In this document: in pieces, positions 42,745 through 53,736 of the stretch
How the letters are laid out: every line of letters begins with the position of its first letter
Numbering within the stretch: position 1 is the first letter of the stretch
Source: Ustilago trichophora
Lineage: Eukaryota; Basidiomycota; Ustilaginomycetes; Ustilaginales; Ustilaginaceae
Assembly: GCA_900323505.1 (NCBI GenBank)
Contig: OOIN01000007.1
Coordinates: 496,001-560,000 of the forward strand
Reading direction: 5' to 3'
Length of the DNA: 64,000 nucleotides
Translations under genes and position numbers: made by a program
Notes under the pieces: generated by a model
What the model was told of the DNA's origin: nothing
Database searches by the model: none
Seen by the model: only the letters and a program-made list of their open reading frames with translations

Positions 42745-43461
42745 TGTGCCTCAAGGAAGAGGTGTGCAGTGAAAGTAGGATTGCATGGGAGGTTGTGGTG
42801 GTGATGAAAGAAAGGCAGAGGTGGTGACGGAAAGACAGGAGAGGTGGATAGCAGACCGTGCACAGCAGTGACTCGAATCCGGAATTTAGATTAGCGCTTT
42901 GTGACGGCTTGGACCCTGAATCCGGCCCATTTTCGGCTCGCTTCAAGTTGTTCCTGACGATACTGTACCTTCTTGAACAGACCCACTTTGTTCATACTAA
43001 GAATCCGCTTCGGGTCGGGCTGGCGCAATTCTGACACTTCATACCTTGTTGCAACCGGCTCTCTTTCATAGGCGCTTAAAATTCGGTCAGGATCTGTGGC
43101 TGCTTGAAGCTTATTCGACCTGGTTACTCGTCAGGGAGGGGCAGTCTGCGCAGGGCGGATAGACGGACGCTTTGTGGACTGCACACACAAGATGCGCTGC
43201 GGAGACCTCATTCGACACAAAGCTTACAGTAGTATGCGGCTGAGGCATGGGTGGCAAGGAGCTAGATAGGTGAAGAATGGGAATGTAAAGCGCTCAATGC
43301 CGCTACTCAAAGCGTTTGGTGAGAAAGAGGAGAATCAGTCGCGACCACCATTTATCGCCCACACATATAAGCGTTCTCCCTGAGTCTTTCCCATTCTTCT
43401 CCAACCTGTATCTTTCTCTCTACCATATTTTTCAGACTTGACAGCATTCAATCCATTCAGC
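42745..43461. other. Divergent spacer upstream of glyoxalase-like gene and orphan gene
   Basis: About 0.7 kb, with TACTGTAC at 42961-42968. No other gene recognised. Confidence 0.5.
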
Positions 43462-44073
43462 ATGGGGAAAAAGAACACTCTTTTCTGCGTAGTTTGCCAG
43501 TACAGGCTGCATCGAGAACACTTTGTCGTTGGCAGAAATGTCTGTAATTTCTGCGACAAGAATGAAGTTCGCATCAAAGCGATCGGTAACAACGTCAGTA
43601 TTCTGTTGGCCTGGCATGACAAATGCGCCAACATGCTGCAGGATGTTCGAGCCGAAAATGAAAAGATCCAAGAGAACGTCGCGGCGATCAAAGGGTTGAT
43701 CGAAGCTCAGCAGAATGCTTTGGAGGCAATCGTTGCAAAGACGATCACCGAGTCGGGAATCGTTGAGATACTCAAGAGCCAAGTGAAAGACCTCAATACC
43801 GTTGTAGGAACTCTTCATACCCAGTCAACCTCTGCTCAGGATCTGGAGATCATCATCAAACAACAAGCCGATACCATCGAAGGACTGACCAAAGATCTCA
43901 GCCAGCGCGAAACGATTATCAAGCAACAAGAATATCTACTTGGACTGCCCAAATGCGATGTGGAAGAACTCCAGACTTTCGGTAACAGAATCAAGCAGCT
44001 TCTCTCCAGCGCTACTCAACCTTTTTGCTCCCCTTCTCCCTCCCCCACCCTCCCAAGCAATCCCCCCATCTAG
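43462..44073 (+). CDS. Orphan zinc-ribbon/coiled-coil protein (3' end uncertain)
   Basis: A 203-residue open frame starting MGKKNTLFCVVCQYRLHREH. C9/C12 and C28/C31 form CxxC-x15-CxxC, a likely zinc site. The middle (about 60-170) is a heptad-rich coiled coil with repeated IIKQQ motifs. I do not recognise the family. The unspliced end is low-complexity (PSPSPTLPSNPPI). An intron is likely: a donor GTAACA at 43982 followed by CTACTCAAC, a long pyrimidine tract and CATCTAG at 44071-44073. This would end the protein at 44117 (187 residues). A third acceptor at 44105 would join a 70-codon open stretch to 44317 that also looks coding. Function is unknown. Confidence 0.6.
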   Translation: MGKKNTLFCVVCQYRLHREHFVVGRNVCNFCDKNEVRIKAIGNNVSILLAWHDKCANMLQDVRAENEKIQENVAAIKGLIEAQQNALEAIVAKTITESGIVEILKSQVKDLNTVVGTLHTQSTSAQDLEIIIKQQADTIEGLTKDLSQRETIIKQQEYLLGLPKCDVEELQTFGNRIKQLLSSATQPFCSPSPSPTLPSNPPI

Positions 44074-44447
44074 CGTGGTTACCGACTGGTAAGAGCCCAA
44101 CAAAGTCGCAGTTGTAATCCCAGTCAACAAGGTCGAGGAAGCCCAGCAACGCGAAGCAGATGTTCAAGTCGTTGTCCATGTACAGCCTTTGAAAGCTGAG
44201 AAGAAAAGTCGTTCTGTATTCTTCACTTCCTATGCACTCCCTCTCTCAATCACTCCTCCTCTGAACAGACATGCTTTGTCACGTTCAAGTCTTCGGCTCA
44301 CGTCCAACGGTCACTGAGCCTCGCTACAATGCCAATAATTCAATCCATCACACAATTGAATCCGGCCTTTGGTAGGTGTATGTGCATCACATGCATCATC
44401 AGCACTTCACCGGATCTCTCTTTATCAACAGCAAACAAGGGTTGAAT
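44074..44447. other. Convergent spacer, possible 3' exon of orphan gene
   Basis: It holds an open stretch 44106-44317 (frame VAVVIPVNKVEEAQQ) that may be a last exon of the orphan gene. Otherwise nothing recognised. Confidence 0.4.
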
Positions 44448-46082
44448 TTACTTCCCGAGCGCCTGGTTGTATGCCATCCACGGATCCTTGGATCCGGCCG
44501 GTCTGAGTAAGATTCGCTCTCCACCTTCGCCAAAGTAACCTTGCTCTGCCCAACTACGCAAGTCGGCAAGACTGAATGGACCAAAGGTCTGGATTTCGGG
44601 GTCGACAGGGGTTCCTGCTTCTCGTGCTGCGGCGGCGAGGTAGGCTGGTGTCCAGCGATACTCCCATTCTCCTGCTCCTGCGTCGACTGTGGAAGTCGAA
44701 GCATCGTTGGATGCTGTTGTGGTAGCAGCAGGGGAGGGAGAAGGCGGGCGAGGATCAAACTTGCTAGCGGGGTCGAACGTCTGTCGGACGAGACCTGATT
44801 TGTGTACATCCTTCAAAAGCTGTTCGTAGGTACGGTCGTAGATGTCTAATCGACCGAATCGGGACATGAGGACTGATGATAGATGTGTCACGGTCTCAAC
44901 GTCTGCTGCTGCTTGCTTAGCGTCCGTGCCACTTGACTCTGGTTGCGCGTTGACAAAGTTTCCCTCTGCAGATTGACCTTCTGTCGAATTCAGCCCTTTC
45001 TTTGTCGCCGCCTTCTTGAGCTGCGCCAAGACCTTGCCCAACCTTTGCAAAGTCCTTTGCACCGTCTCACCACGATGCATATACTCGACCAACCTCTTCT
45101 TAACTTCATCCTCGTCTCCATCTGCTTGCTGTGCAGCATGTTCTTTATCGCGCGCCTGCTGTTCTCGTTTCTGCTGTGCCTTGCGCGCTTCGAGGATTTT
45201 GGACTTGGAATAGTTGCCAGTGAGCCAGGCATCGTGCTGTGCATGTGGATCGCGTTGGTTCTCGTGATAGTTGCCTTCGGCGTCGAATTTGCCGGTGCGC
45301 ATCTCTTCCTTCATGTTGAATCCTGTCACTTTGGGAGCTTTGAGGTGTGGGTTCTTTTTGGATTTGGGCTTGCGAGGTGCACCGCCGGGAGAGGTGGGTG
45401 GTGAACGCTCGGCGTAGGCGTTGAGGTCGACAAAGCCTTCTGGGTCTTGGTCGTCTTGATCTTCTTCGTCTTCGTCTTCGAGCTCAAGATCAGGATCGAG
45501 ATCGTCATCATCGTTATCGCCGCCTCTGAGGAGCTCAGCATCATCATCGGCAGCGTCGAGGGTGGAACGATTCTTTGAGCCAAAATCTTGGCCTTCTTCG
45601 AGCTCACCGAGATTGAGATACTTGTCTTTTGCTGTACCTTTCTGCTTCCCTTTGCCGGCTGCTGGTTTTTCGTCATCGTCCCCTACATCAAACATATCCT
45701 CATCATCATCGTCACCAGCTGCACCGGCAGCGTCCGATCTACGCTTCTTCTCCGCTCTCCGCCGATGTGACCCTGCGTCCGCTTCAGCATCGGAGTCATC
45801 CTGGTCTCCATTGAACAGGTCAGCTCCATCATCGTCCGAGTCATCACTCTCGGAAAGATCCTCGCCACGGTCATCTATACGACCAGTCTTCTGATCCTTT
45901 CGTATGCGTCGACGATCCTGCTCTTCGATCTCGGGATCGCCATCGAAAAAGTCGGTTTCTTCTCGCCTGCGTTGGCGCCGTGATGGTTCGTCGATGCGGA
46001 CGCGCTTGGACGTGGACATAGCAGTGGAGCTAGATGGACCTGCCACGGCTGATGAAGCCTTTCGCTTGTCTGTGAGCGACAT
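44448..46082 (-). CDS. LIN1: LIN1/CD2BP2-type GYF-domain protein (U5 snRNP)
   Basis: A 544-residue single-exon protein. The N-terminal half is acidic with nuclear-type basic clusters (KRVRIDEPSRRQRRREE). The CD2BP2/Lin1 signature FNMKEEMRTGKFDAEGNY and HDAWLTGNY is in the middle. The C-terminal GYF domain (about 465-530) contains WEYRWTPAYLAAAAREAG, FGPFSLADLRSWAEQGYFGE and a final GGERILLRPAGSKDPWM, although the central GYF triad itself is GYFGE-like. In yeast and humans Lin1/CD2BP2 binds Prp6/Dib1-type U5 components, linking it to splicing and PP1. The start ATG is in the AACATGTCGCTCAC context. It is divergent from GCN2. Confidence 0.85.
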   Translation of the reverse strand: MSLTDKRKASSAVAGPSSSTAMSTSKRVRIDEPSRRQRRREETDFFDGDPEIEEQDRRRIRKDQKTGRIDDRGEDLSESDDSDDDGADLFNGDQDDSDAEADAGSHRRRAEKKRRSDAAGAAGDDDDEDMFDVGDDDEKPAAGKGKQKGTAKDKYLNLGELEEGQDFGSKNRSTLDAADDDAELLRGGDNDDDDLDPDLELEDEDEEDQDDQDPEGFVDLNAYAERSPPTSPGGAPRKPKSKKNPHLKAPKVTGFNMKEEMRTGKFDAEGNYHENQRDPHAQHDAWLTGNYSKSKILEARKAQQKREQQARDKEHAAQQADGDEDEVKKRLVEYMHRGETVQRTLQRLGKVLAQLKKAATKKGLNSTEGQSAEGNFVNAQPESSGTDAKQAAADVETVTHLSSVLMSRFGRLDIYDRTYEQLLKDVHKSGLVRQTFDPASKFDPRPPSPSPAATTTASNDASTSTVDAGAGEWEYRWTPAYLAAAAREAGTPVDPEIQTFGPFSLADLRSWAEQGYFGEGGERILLRPAGSKDPWMAYNQALGK

Positions 46083-46643
46083 GTTGATGGGCTCGTGTGC
46101 GAGAATGATGAGGAGGTGTTGGTGGTCAGTGTGTTGAATGCAAAACCTTACATTTCGGAAGTCGGTGTTGATGTGTGGAGTTGCATAAATTTTACATTTT
46201 ATTTTTTTAAAATCGTCCGTGCGCTAGCCTTTCGGGTTCGCCGAAAAAAAAAAAACAAGGTTGCAAACAGCGACATTCGATGCGAGATGGTGTGATCTAT
46301 CAAGATGGTCGAAAGGGTCCGAATTGGTCCTTCTCTGATGATCACCATCACCATCACATTCGCTTGCATCTCACACAACCTCACACAATCATCTGACTCA
46401 GCTTTCAGCTCGTATCGCTAATACTCTTCTCCTATTCACATGATCGTAGATACACCACCGAGATGCCCGTCGAGACAAGCCTCTAAACAGCTCCACGCAA
46501 GTGGAGTCGAACAAGGCTACCAAGGACGTTGCTGAACAAATTTAGCTCATCAGGAACTCCTGACAGGATCGGCTATCCACATGAATGCATGCATGCATCT
46601 CCACGCACCAGATCTCAAATGATACCATCGCCATAAAGTCACC
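46083..46643. other. Divergent spacer LIN1/GCN2
   Basis: 0.56 kb, with an A/T-rich part (46190-46260, including A11). No gene was recognised. Confidence 0.5.
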
Positions 46644-49600
46644 ATGACGAGTGCCACTCCGTCGCTCACTCCACAGGAGATTGCCGAACTCCAACAGACC
46701 GAGATCGAGGCCATCGAATCCATTCTCGACCAAGACTTTGCACGCGTCGAACAAAAGGCGTGGAAAGGAGCCGCCACTTCTCGGCTTCACGAGTTTCAGG
46801 TCATCATACGTCCCGACGAGGAGCGACTCAAACCCCTCGTCTGCGCCCACGTACTGTTCCGTCTGCCCAAGAACTATCCGCTCGTCCCACCAACCATCAT
46901 CATCAAACAGAACGATGGTAGAAATAAGGGTCTCTCTGCCAACCACATCAACAAGCTCGGCGATGAGCTCGGTCGCAAAGCCAAGTCGCTGCTGGGGGCA
47001 GAGATGATTTGGGAGCTCATCACCGCAGGCCAAGACTTTATCAGCATCAACAACACCGTCCCCAAAGAAGTCAAGGATGGTGCACCATCGCTCAGCTTGG
47101 AAGAAGAGATGCAAAAGCGTGCAAAAGAGCAGCAAGAGCGTCTTATCGCAGAGCAGCAACAGGAACGTCTACGCAAACAACAGGCAGAAACAGTCCGCTC
47201 TGAACAACTGGCTCAACTCATCCAAGAGGAAGCCAACAAGAAAGCTGCTCTACTCAAGCAGGAAAAGGAGCGCAAACGCGAGAACAGCTACTTTGGTCAG
47301 CACGGCCCTCTGAGTCCGTCCAAAAGTATAAATTCGCCTGGCGCTGCTGCAGCTTCAGTTGCTGCCGCTGCCACCGCTTCCAGCTCAGACGCGTCGCGAA
47401 TCGAGACCTTCCTCGAGCCTATCGAGCACAACGGCAGAGTCACATCTGTCTTGCGTGTTGGCCCTGTCCTCAGCAACCAAGGCCTCGCAACACGTCATCT
47501 GGCAGAATCGGCTCATGAAGCTCCCACCGACTCTCGCGCTCCTTCGCACTCTTGGATCATCGAGCACTATCTGATTACATCGCCGCACTATGCATACTCG
47601 GCTGGCAAACGCAAGGTCGAAGAAGTCGAGTTTGAATTCGACAAGCTCGTCAAGGTGCGCGAGCCGGGGCTGATCAACGTTCTCGCCAGCGCAGTCACGC
47701 GTATCGCCGACCCTCAAGGCTGGAAGCTCAGTGTGGTCATTGAACGCACCGATGGCCTCTGCCTCCGCGATCTCCTCGAACAGTGTGACTCGCTTCCATG
47801 GAAACGCGTTCGTCACTATCTGCTAGCACTCCTCAAGACGCTCGACTCGCTTCACACTCGCAACCTCGTTCATCGTAGCATCGATGCCGACTCGGTCTTC
47901 ATCGAGAGTCGAACACCAGCCAGTGTTGCCCCCATCGTCCGCCTGGCTGGCGCCTGCTACGCTCGTCGATTGAAAGACATGCACAAGTCCAACCCACTCA
48001 ATGACCTTGTCGGTCCAATCGACGATGATGTGCGTCCCGATGCGTGGAAGTCGCCGGAATCCATCGACCAGCCTCTATCATACAGCCGCAAACGCGATAT
48101 ATGGGACCTCGGTGTCTGTGCCTGCCACATGCTTTTCGGTTTGGATTGCGCCATTGAATACGACTTGCCGGAGCATCTCGTCCGCAGCAGCAAGACACTT
48201 GCTCCACATGCGCAAGCCTTCTTGCTACTGATGCTCGAGCGCTCGTCCAAGAAGCGTCCCACTGCCGCCGCACTCGTCTCCCGCCTCGAAGAGCTGATCC
48301 TATACGAAGATACTGAGCTCTCCGAAAGTTCAAGCACAAAGATTCCAGCTCAGCCAGCTACACCGGCAACTGGTACCTCCGCTTTGGCAATCAAGGCTAC
48401 TCCTCGACCAGGTACGGCTCGTCAGCAGAGCGACCCAACCAAGATGGGCTTCATCTCACCCACTTCCAAGATCGGAACTCCACTCGATGCAGACGGTTTC
48501 CAGCCCTTCAGTTCTCTGTGGCCTTTCCGTGCGCCATCTGGCACGGGCGGCCCACACGCCGCAACCACATCTCGCTATCTCTCCGACTTTGAAGAGGTCG
48601 AGTTCCTCGGCAAGGGTGCTTTCGGCAGTGTCGTCAAGGCTCGCAACCGTCTCGATGGCCGTTTCTATGCGGTCAAGAAAATCAAGCTGTCTAGCTCACC
48701 CGATGAGGATGAAAGGACTCTGCGCGAGATTAGCGCGCTAAGTCGTCTCGACCATCCTCACATTGTGCGATACTCGACGTGCTGGATCGAAGAAACTCAT
48801 ATGCCCATCACTGGTCTAGCTGGTAGTGACACCAGTGGCTTTACCTCCAGTCAGACGCTCGAGACCAACACTACCACCAGCAAGACGCACGCCTCTGGCC
48901 CTAATCTGTCCATGTCGGCGTTTGGCAACGGCTTCCAGCGGCCAGCCAACGCCAACAAGCCTACACCGCGCCGTGATGACTCTTTCAGAGCGGTTCCAGA
49001 TTTTGACGATGATGACGACGATGTCTTCGCATCAGGTGCAAGCTCGTCGCATCTGACAGGAAGCTACAGCGACATTCGCTTTGCAGAGGACGACGATGAC
49101 AGCCAGGATCAGCGCAATGCCGGCACTTCATCTCGAGCCAAAGCGGAAACCTCATTCAAGGGCGGCCTGCTGGCACTGCGAACACCTTCCGATGGTAGCA
49201 GTGACGACAGCGACGATTCTGAAGACGACGACGATGACTCGGACGAATCAAGCTCAGATGACGAGTTTGGTGGCGACGATGACGATTTCAGTCGCATCCG
49301 TCTGTCGTCACGTAGAGCTTCTAGAGCCGGCCGTTCCATGTCGAGAAGTGTCAGTGTGGCTCGACCTGCCGGAACCATCCCAGTGCAACGCGTCCTCTAC
49401 ATCCAAATGGAATTTGTCGAGAACCGCACACTGCGCGAGGCGATCGAGAAGGGCCTGACGGAAGACGAAGCTTGGCGTATTCTGCGTCAAATGGTGGAGG
49501 CGCTCGCCCATATCAGCAGTCTCGGCATCATCCACCGTGACCTCAAGCCTTCGAACGTGCTCATGTATGCTAACGGCGATGTCAAGATCGGCGACTTTGG

Positions 49601-52184
49601 TCTAGCCACCAACGCCCTCCAAATCGCTGATGGCAATGCTGGCCATCTAGGCGGCACCGCTGAGCTGGCCGAAAGCACCGATCTCACCGGTGATCTTGGC
49701 ACTTTCCTGTACACCGCGCCCGAGCTGCGCGCCAAAGGTGGAACCAAATACAACTTTAAGGTCGACGTCTACTCGCTCGGCATTATCTTCTTCGAGATGC
49801 TGGCGAGTCAGCGCGTTTACCGCACAGGCATGGAGCGTATCTTGCTCATCCGCGAACTGCGAAATCGAGGTGTGGGTCTGCCTGCTGTGTGGCCGCACAG
49901 CAAACTCGAGAAGCAGACAGCACTCATTCGACAGATGCTCGATCACGATCCAGATCGACGACCATCGCCACTTGAGATCCTCAAGAGCGATCTACTACCG
50001 CCCAAGATGGAAGACGACTACATCGAGGAATGTCTGCGTCTCATGGCCAACCCTACTAGCGCTTACAACCACCAGCTCATGGATGCGCTCTTCAGCCGAA
50101 CCGCTGCTGATCTTGTGCGTGACTTCACTTTCGACACAGGCGCAGAGACGGATCGCGACACATCCTTGACTACCGTGGTCTGCGACTTGATCCGCAATGC
50201 GGCTCGCAGGCATGGTGCCGTCGAGTTCACGGCACCACTCATCGTACCACCCAACGGCCTGTACACGGCCAACGAGAAGATCGTGCAGATGCTCGACCGC
50301 ACCGGAAGAGTGGTGCATCTGCCTTATGACCTCACAGTGCCATTCGCGCGTGTTTTCGCACGCAGCAGCAACCAGCGTTTCAAACGATACGAGATTAGCA
50401 ACGTCTATCGCGAGAACGTTGTGGCCGGTGGTCAGCCTCGAGCAGTGCTGGCTGCTTCGTTCGACATTGTGTCGCCTGAAAAGTCCGCCGCGGCGGAAGC
50501 AGAGGCTTTGGCATTGGTGGAAGAAGTACTGGATGAGATCCCAGGGGTCGCCAGCGAGAATTGGGTGATCCACATCAACCACGAGGTGGTGTTGTCGATG
50601 ATTCTCGAGCGCATCCCTGCCAAGCATCACACTGCCGTGCTTGGCGTCGTTGCTCTACTGGCAGGATCAAAGACAATCCAGAGTGCCCGTACGCAATTGC
50701 TTCAGCTCGGCTTGCCACGCTCTACGATCGAGGAGCTCGAAGCATTCAATCTCGACGACGAGGTCAGTGCTGTGTATCGACGTTTGGAACGACTCTTCCC
50801 GCTCGATCAACGAACGAGGCTGGCGAAAGCGGTATCGCAGATCTCGGACGTCGTGGCGACAGCGAAGTTCTTTGGCGTACAGCGTCGCTTCCTGTTTTCG
50901 CCACTGCTGGCACAGTCCAACAGCCTGTACAAGGGCGGTGTGCTGTTCACAGTGGTTAGAGCAGGCAAGCGGCGTGATGTGGTTGCTGCAGGTGGACGAT
51001 ACGATGGACTCCTCAAACACTTTGCCAATCCTTCAGCAGCTTCATCGGCCCCATTGCACGGCGTTGGAGTTCAAATCGCTGTCGGCAAGCTGACGCTCGG
51101 ACTGTCAAAGCATCAAGAAGTGCAAGTGCCGAAACTGCTGTCAAGGACGGAAGAGGAACGCAGCTTTGGTCTCTACACGCCCCGACGATGCGATGTCTAC
51201 GTTGCATCTACACCAGGTCTGCTCGAAACACGAATGGAGATCTGCCGCGAGCTGTGGGCGCACAACATCGCAGCTGATCTGCAGTATGAGCATGCTACCT
51301 ATGACACGCCCGAATCTGCAGCTGCTACGTGTCGTGCAGAAGGTATTTTGCTGTTGGTATTCGCCAAAGCACGCTCTCCCGTGCTCAAAGTCAAAGTGGT
51401 GCTACAGCGCGCAGAATACGAAGTTGCGCGTCACGAGTTGGTCGGATTCGTGCAGGATCGCATTGCCAAGCAGAGGAGCGTCGATGTGCAAGTGGCTGGT
51501 TCTGCAGGTGGGTCTGCTAACGTGGGCCGATTTGGACCAGCTGGGTTTGACGCTGCAGCCATGAGAGCTGCAACGGCAGCATCCGGTGCACCTGGCTCGC
51601 TCGGCGGCATGCACCATCACCACCATCATCACCCGCACGGCGGCTTCTCACGTACATACAGCGGCAACGAAGTCATGCCCTCGGCCACGATTGCCGTCCG
51701 CGAACGCGAGATGCTGTTGCCAGAGCGACCGATCGAACGTTCCAAAAAGGGCGACAAATCCCAGCAAAACCGACCCAAACCATCCTCACGCCAACTGGTA
51801 CTCGACAAAGCCTCGCGGCAAGTATCCAAATTCGCCGATCAGCTGCAATCCGGCAACGTGCCCATCCTCGCCGTCGATTTCACGGGAGCCAATTTCGACC
51901 GTCTCGCTGCAGCTCTCACTGCCTGTCTTGGAAGTCATGGCGAACGAGGATACACCGGAGGAGAAGGAGGGATGGACGAAGATGAAGGAGCATACATGTT
52001 CCGTGCGTTTTTGGAGACGCTGTCTGCGGATGAGAGAGAATATGCGAGATTGATCAAGGGGAGAGCGATCGCGTTTGCTTTCCCCGATGCGAGCAATTCG
52101 GCGGGCAACGTGGTCGGTTGTGGAAGAGTGTTTTTGTATTCACTGCGGGAGGATCGGACCGCTTTGATTGGGTGCGGGCGCTAG
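46644..52184 (+). CDS. GCN2: eIF2-alpha kinase GCN2
   Basis: A 1846-residue single-exon protein with the complete Gcn2 order. RWD domain at about 10-130 (EIAELQQTEIEAIESILDQD), coiled charged linker, degenerate pseudokinase (about 300-570), active kinase starting at FLGKGAFGSVVKARN (about 653), a Ser/Asp-rich insert (about 720-900), HRDLKPSNVLMYANGDVKIG (about 966) and DFGLATN (about 984), then a HisRS-like domain (about 1150-1620), and a C-terminal ribosome/dimer region. Uncharged tRNA binding to the HisRS-like domain activates phosphorylation of eIF2-alpha, reducing general translation. A run of seven His (MHHHHHHHPHGG, about 1654-1662) is low-complexity. The start is in CACCATGACG. The family usual length is about 1650, so the acidic insert and tail add to it. 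Confidence 0.96.
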   Translation: MTSATPSLTPQEIAELQQTEIEAIESILDQDFARVEQKAWKGAATSRLHEFQVIIRPDEERLKPLVCAHVLFRLPKNYPLVPPTIIIKQNDGRNKGLSANHINKLGDELGRKAKSLLGAEMIWELITAGQDFISINNTVPKEVKDGAPSLSLEEEMQKRAKEQQERLIAEQQQERLRKQQAETVRSEQLAQLIQEEANKKAALLKQEKERKRENSYFGQHGPLSPSKSINSPGAAAASVAAAATASSSDASRIETFLEPIEHNGRVTSVLRVGPVLSNQGLATRHLAESAHEAPTDSRAPSHSWIIEHYLITSPHYAYSAGKRKVEEVEFEFDKLVKVREPGLINVLASAVTRIADPQGWKLSVVIERTDGLCLRDLLEQCDSLPWKRVRHYLLALLKTLDSLHTRNLVHRSIDADSVFIESRTPASVAPIVRLAGACYARRLKDMHKSNPLNDLVGPIDDDVRPDAWKSPESIDQPLSYSRKRDIWDLGVCACHMLFGLDCAIEYDLPEHLVRSSKTLAPHAQAFLLLMLERSSKKRPTAAALVSRLEELILYEDTELSESSSTKIPAQPATPATGTSALAIKATPRPGTARQQSDPTKMGFISPTSKIGTPLDADGFQPFSSLWPFRAPSGTGGPHAATTSRYLSDFEEVEFLGKGAFGSVVKARNRLDGRFYAVKKIKLSSSPDEDERTLREISALSRLDHPHIVRYSTCWIEETHMPITGLAGSDTSGFTSSQTLETNTTTSKTHASGPNLSMSAFGNGFQRPANANKPTPRRDDSFRAVPDFDDDDDDVFASGASSSHLTGSYSDIRFAEDDDDSQDQRNAGTSSRAKAETSFKGGLLALRTPSDGSSDDSDDSEDDDDDSDESSSDDEFGGDDDDFSRIRLSSRRASRAGRSMSRSVSVARPAGTIPVQRVLYIQMEFVENRTLREAIEKGLTEDEAWRILRQMVEALAHISSLGIIHRDLKPSNVLMYANGDVKIGDFGLATNALQIADGNAGHLGGTAELAESTDLTGDLGTFLYTAPELRAKGGTKYNFKVDVYSLGIIFFEMLASQRVYRTGMERILLIRELRNRGVGLPAVWPHSKLEKQTALIRQMLDHDPDRRPSPLEILKSDLLPPKMEDDYIEECLRLMANPTSAYNHQLMDALFSRTAADLVRDFTFDTGAETDRDTSLTTVVCDLIRNAARRHGAVEFTAPLIVPPNGLYTANEKIVQMLDRTGRVVHLPYDLTVPFARVFARSSNQRFKRYEISNVYRENVVAGGQPRAVLAASFDIVSPEKSAAAEAEALALVEEVLDEIPGVASENWVIHINHEVVLSMILERIPAKHHTAVLGVVALLAGSKTIQSARTQLLQLGLPRSTIEELEAFNLDDEVSAVYRRLERLFPLDQRTRLAKAVSQISDVVATAKFFGVQRRFLFSPLLAQSNSLYKGGVLFTVVRAGKRRDVVAAGGRYDGLLKHFANPSAASSAPLHGVGVQIAVGKLTLGLSKHQEVQVPKLLSRTEEERSFGLYTPRRCDVYVASTPGLLETRMEICRELWAHNIAADLQYEHATYDTPESAAATCRAEGILLLVFAKARSPVLKVKVVLQRAEYEVARHELVGFVQDRIAKQRSVDVQVAGSAGGSANVGRFGPAGFDAAAMRAATAASGAPGSLGGMHHHHHHHPHGGFSRTYSGNEVMPSATIAVREREMLLPERPIERSKKGDKSQQNRPKPSSRQLVLDKASRQVSKFADQLQSGNVPILAVDFTGANFDRLAAALTACLGSHGERGYTGGEGGMDEDEGAYMFRAFLETLSADEREYARLIKGRAIAFAFPDASNSAGNVVGCGRVFLYSLREDRTALIGCGR

Positions 52185-53736
52185 ACCAACGCATACTCTG
52201 TATATATTGCATATCATGGACGAAGTGGAAGGAATCGTAAATCAAGTTACACTAGTTGGTCCTGGGCTGAAGGGGTGCAAGCTCGAGTGAAAGGGCTGAA
52301 CGATATCAAAGTGAGATGTGAACGAGACGATTCGATCGGGGACGTCTGTCTTGTGATGCTTAGTAGATAGATTATCGAGCCCTTCCCTTGTCTGTTCTTG
52401 ACGGTGGCTCTTGCCTCTCGTTTCAAGATGGCGTCTTTGTAACGCGTTTCGAAAGCGTAATAGTGTAAAAGCGAAAGACGAGATGTTGTAACTTTACCGG
52501 CGGAACGATTCCTCTGACACGCGCGCATAACCGTTGGTTGAGATATGTCAACTTTTTTATTATTATTTTTTTTATCTAGAAAAAAGGAACAAACAAACAA
52601 AGAAACATCTGTCAACCCTTCTCTCGCAGCTACATATCTTCGATCAACCCAGAGCATCGCTGAGATTTTATTGTTCTGCGTCACAATGGTGGGTTTCGAC
52701 GTGGACAAGTGTGAGAAAGTAAAAGCAAGAGGCTCGTTCGCGGGCGCAGTTCAAGGATGTTTGGGGGTATTGGGTGTTGCCAGCAAAAAAAAAAAGAGAA
52801 TCAAATCGCGTCTTGACTAACTACAGTAGTCCGGCGGTGGCGGGACCTCCTTGCATACCTCTGCCCCTACTTTTGGGGAAGCTGTGATGTGCTCGGTTCG
52901 CTTCACTTCTTCTTCATCCAGTGAGAGCATTTTGATTGGTGCTGTGTGAGCGAGTTACAAATTGAGATTGAGGAGGGCTCAAAGTTGGGATGAAGGCAGG
53001 ATCACTTAGAGGGGCAAATGAGATGGAATGGTTCGAAGGGATCCAAAAAAAGAGAACAATGGTACAGTATGAGGCGATATACGGCGAGCGGTCGCGATGT
53101 GCGATGTGCGATGTGCGATATTCGGGAATCACGCACCCGTTGCGCGGCTTACAGCTTCTCACGGCTCCCTTCTCCTTCCCTTGCTAAACTTTATGCAACC
53201 TGTCATGCAGCAGTTGTGAGGGGATATAGTCCATCCACAGTACCCCTTGAAATGCACAGTTATTGTTTATTTTTACCCTCGTCTTCGACATTTAATGGCG
53301 GCAGTGACGTGGGGAATGTTTTGACCTTCCTTCCAGCTGCTGCACTCCTATGTTGCTGTGCTGTCAATTGGAAAAACGAGGTTCAATTGCAAGGCAGAGT
53401 GAGTTGATTGACTTTCCTCCTCAGGTTTGATTGTGTATGGTGGGTGAAAGTGGATGTACCGGCGGGTGTATGTTGTGGTTGTTTTGGTGCGTGTGGCTTT
53501 TCGTTTCTGTGGATATATACTCCCTTGCGTTTCTATGGGATTGATTACGGGGCTCGCTTCTTTCTCTCTCCCTTTCTCTCACACGCACAATCACCTTCAA
53601 GAACCTCGTCAAGACCCAACCTCCTCAACATCTTCTTCACCATCACCACCAACTTGATCTTTGTCATTAACAGCAAGCGCAACACTCTTGGCATTCTCAT
53701 TGACTCCAACTCCTTTCCCATATTTACAATCACAAG
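52185..53736. other. Intergenic region between GCN2 and secreted protein gene
   Basis: 1.55 kb. It has a tandem GATGTGC repeat around 53095-53116 and a CT-rich leader at 53520-53730. No supported gene. Confidence 0.5.
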
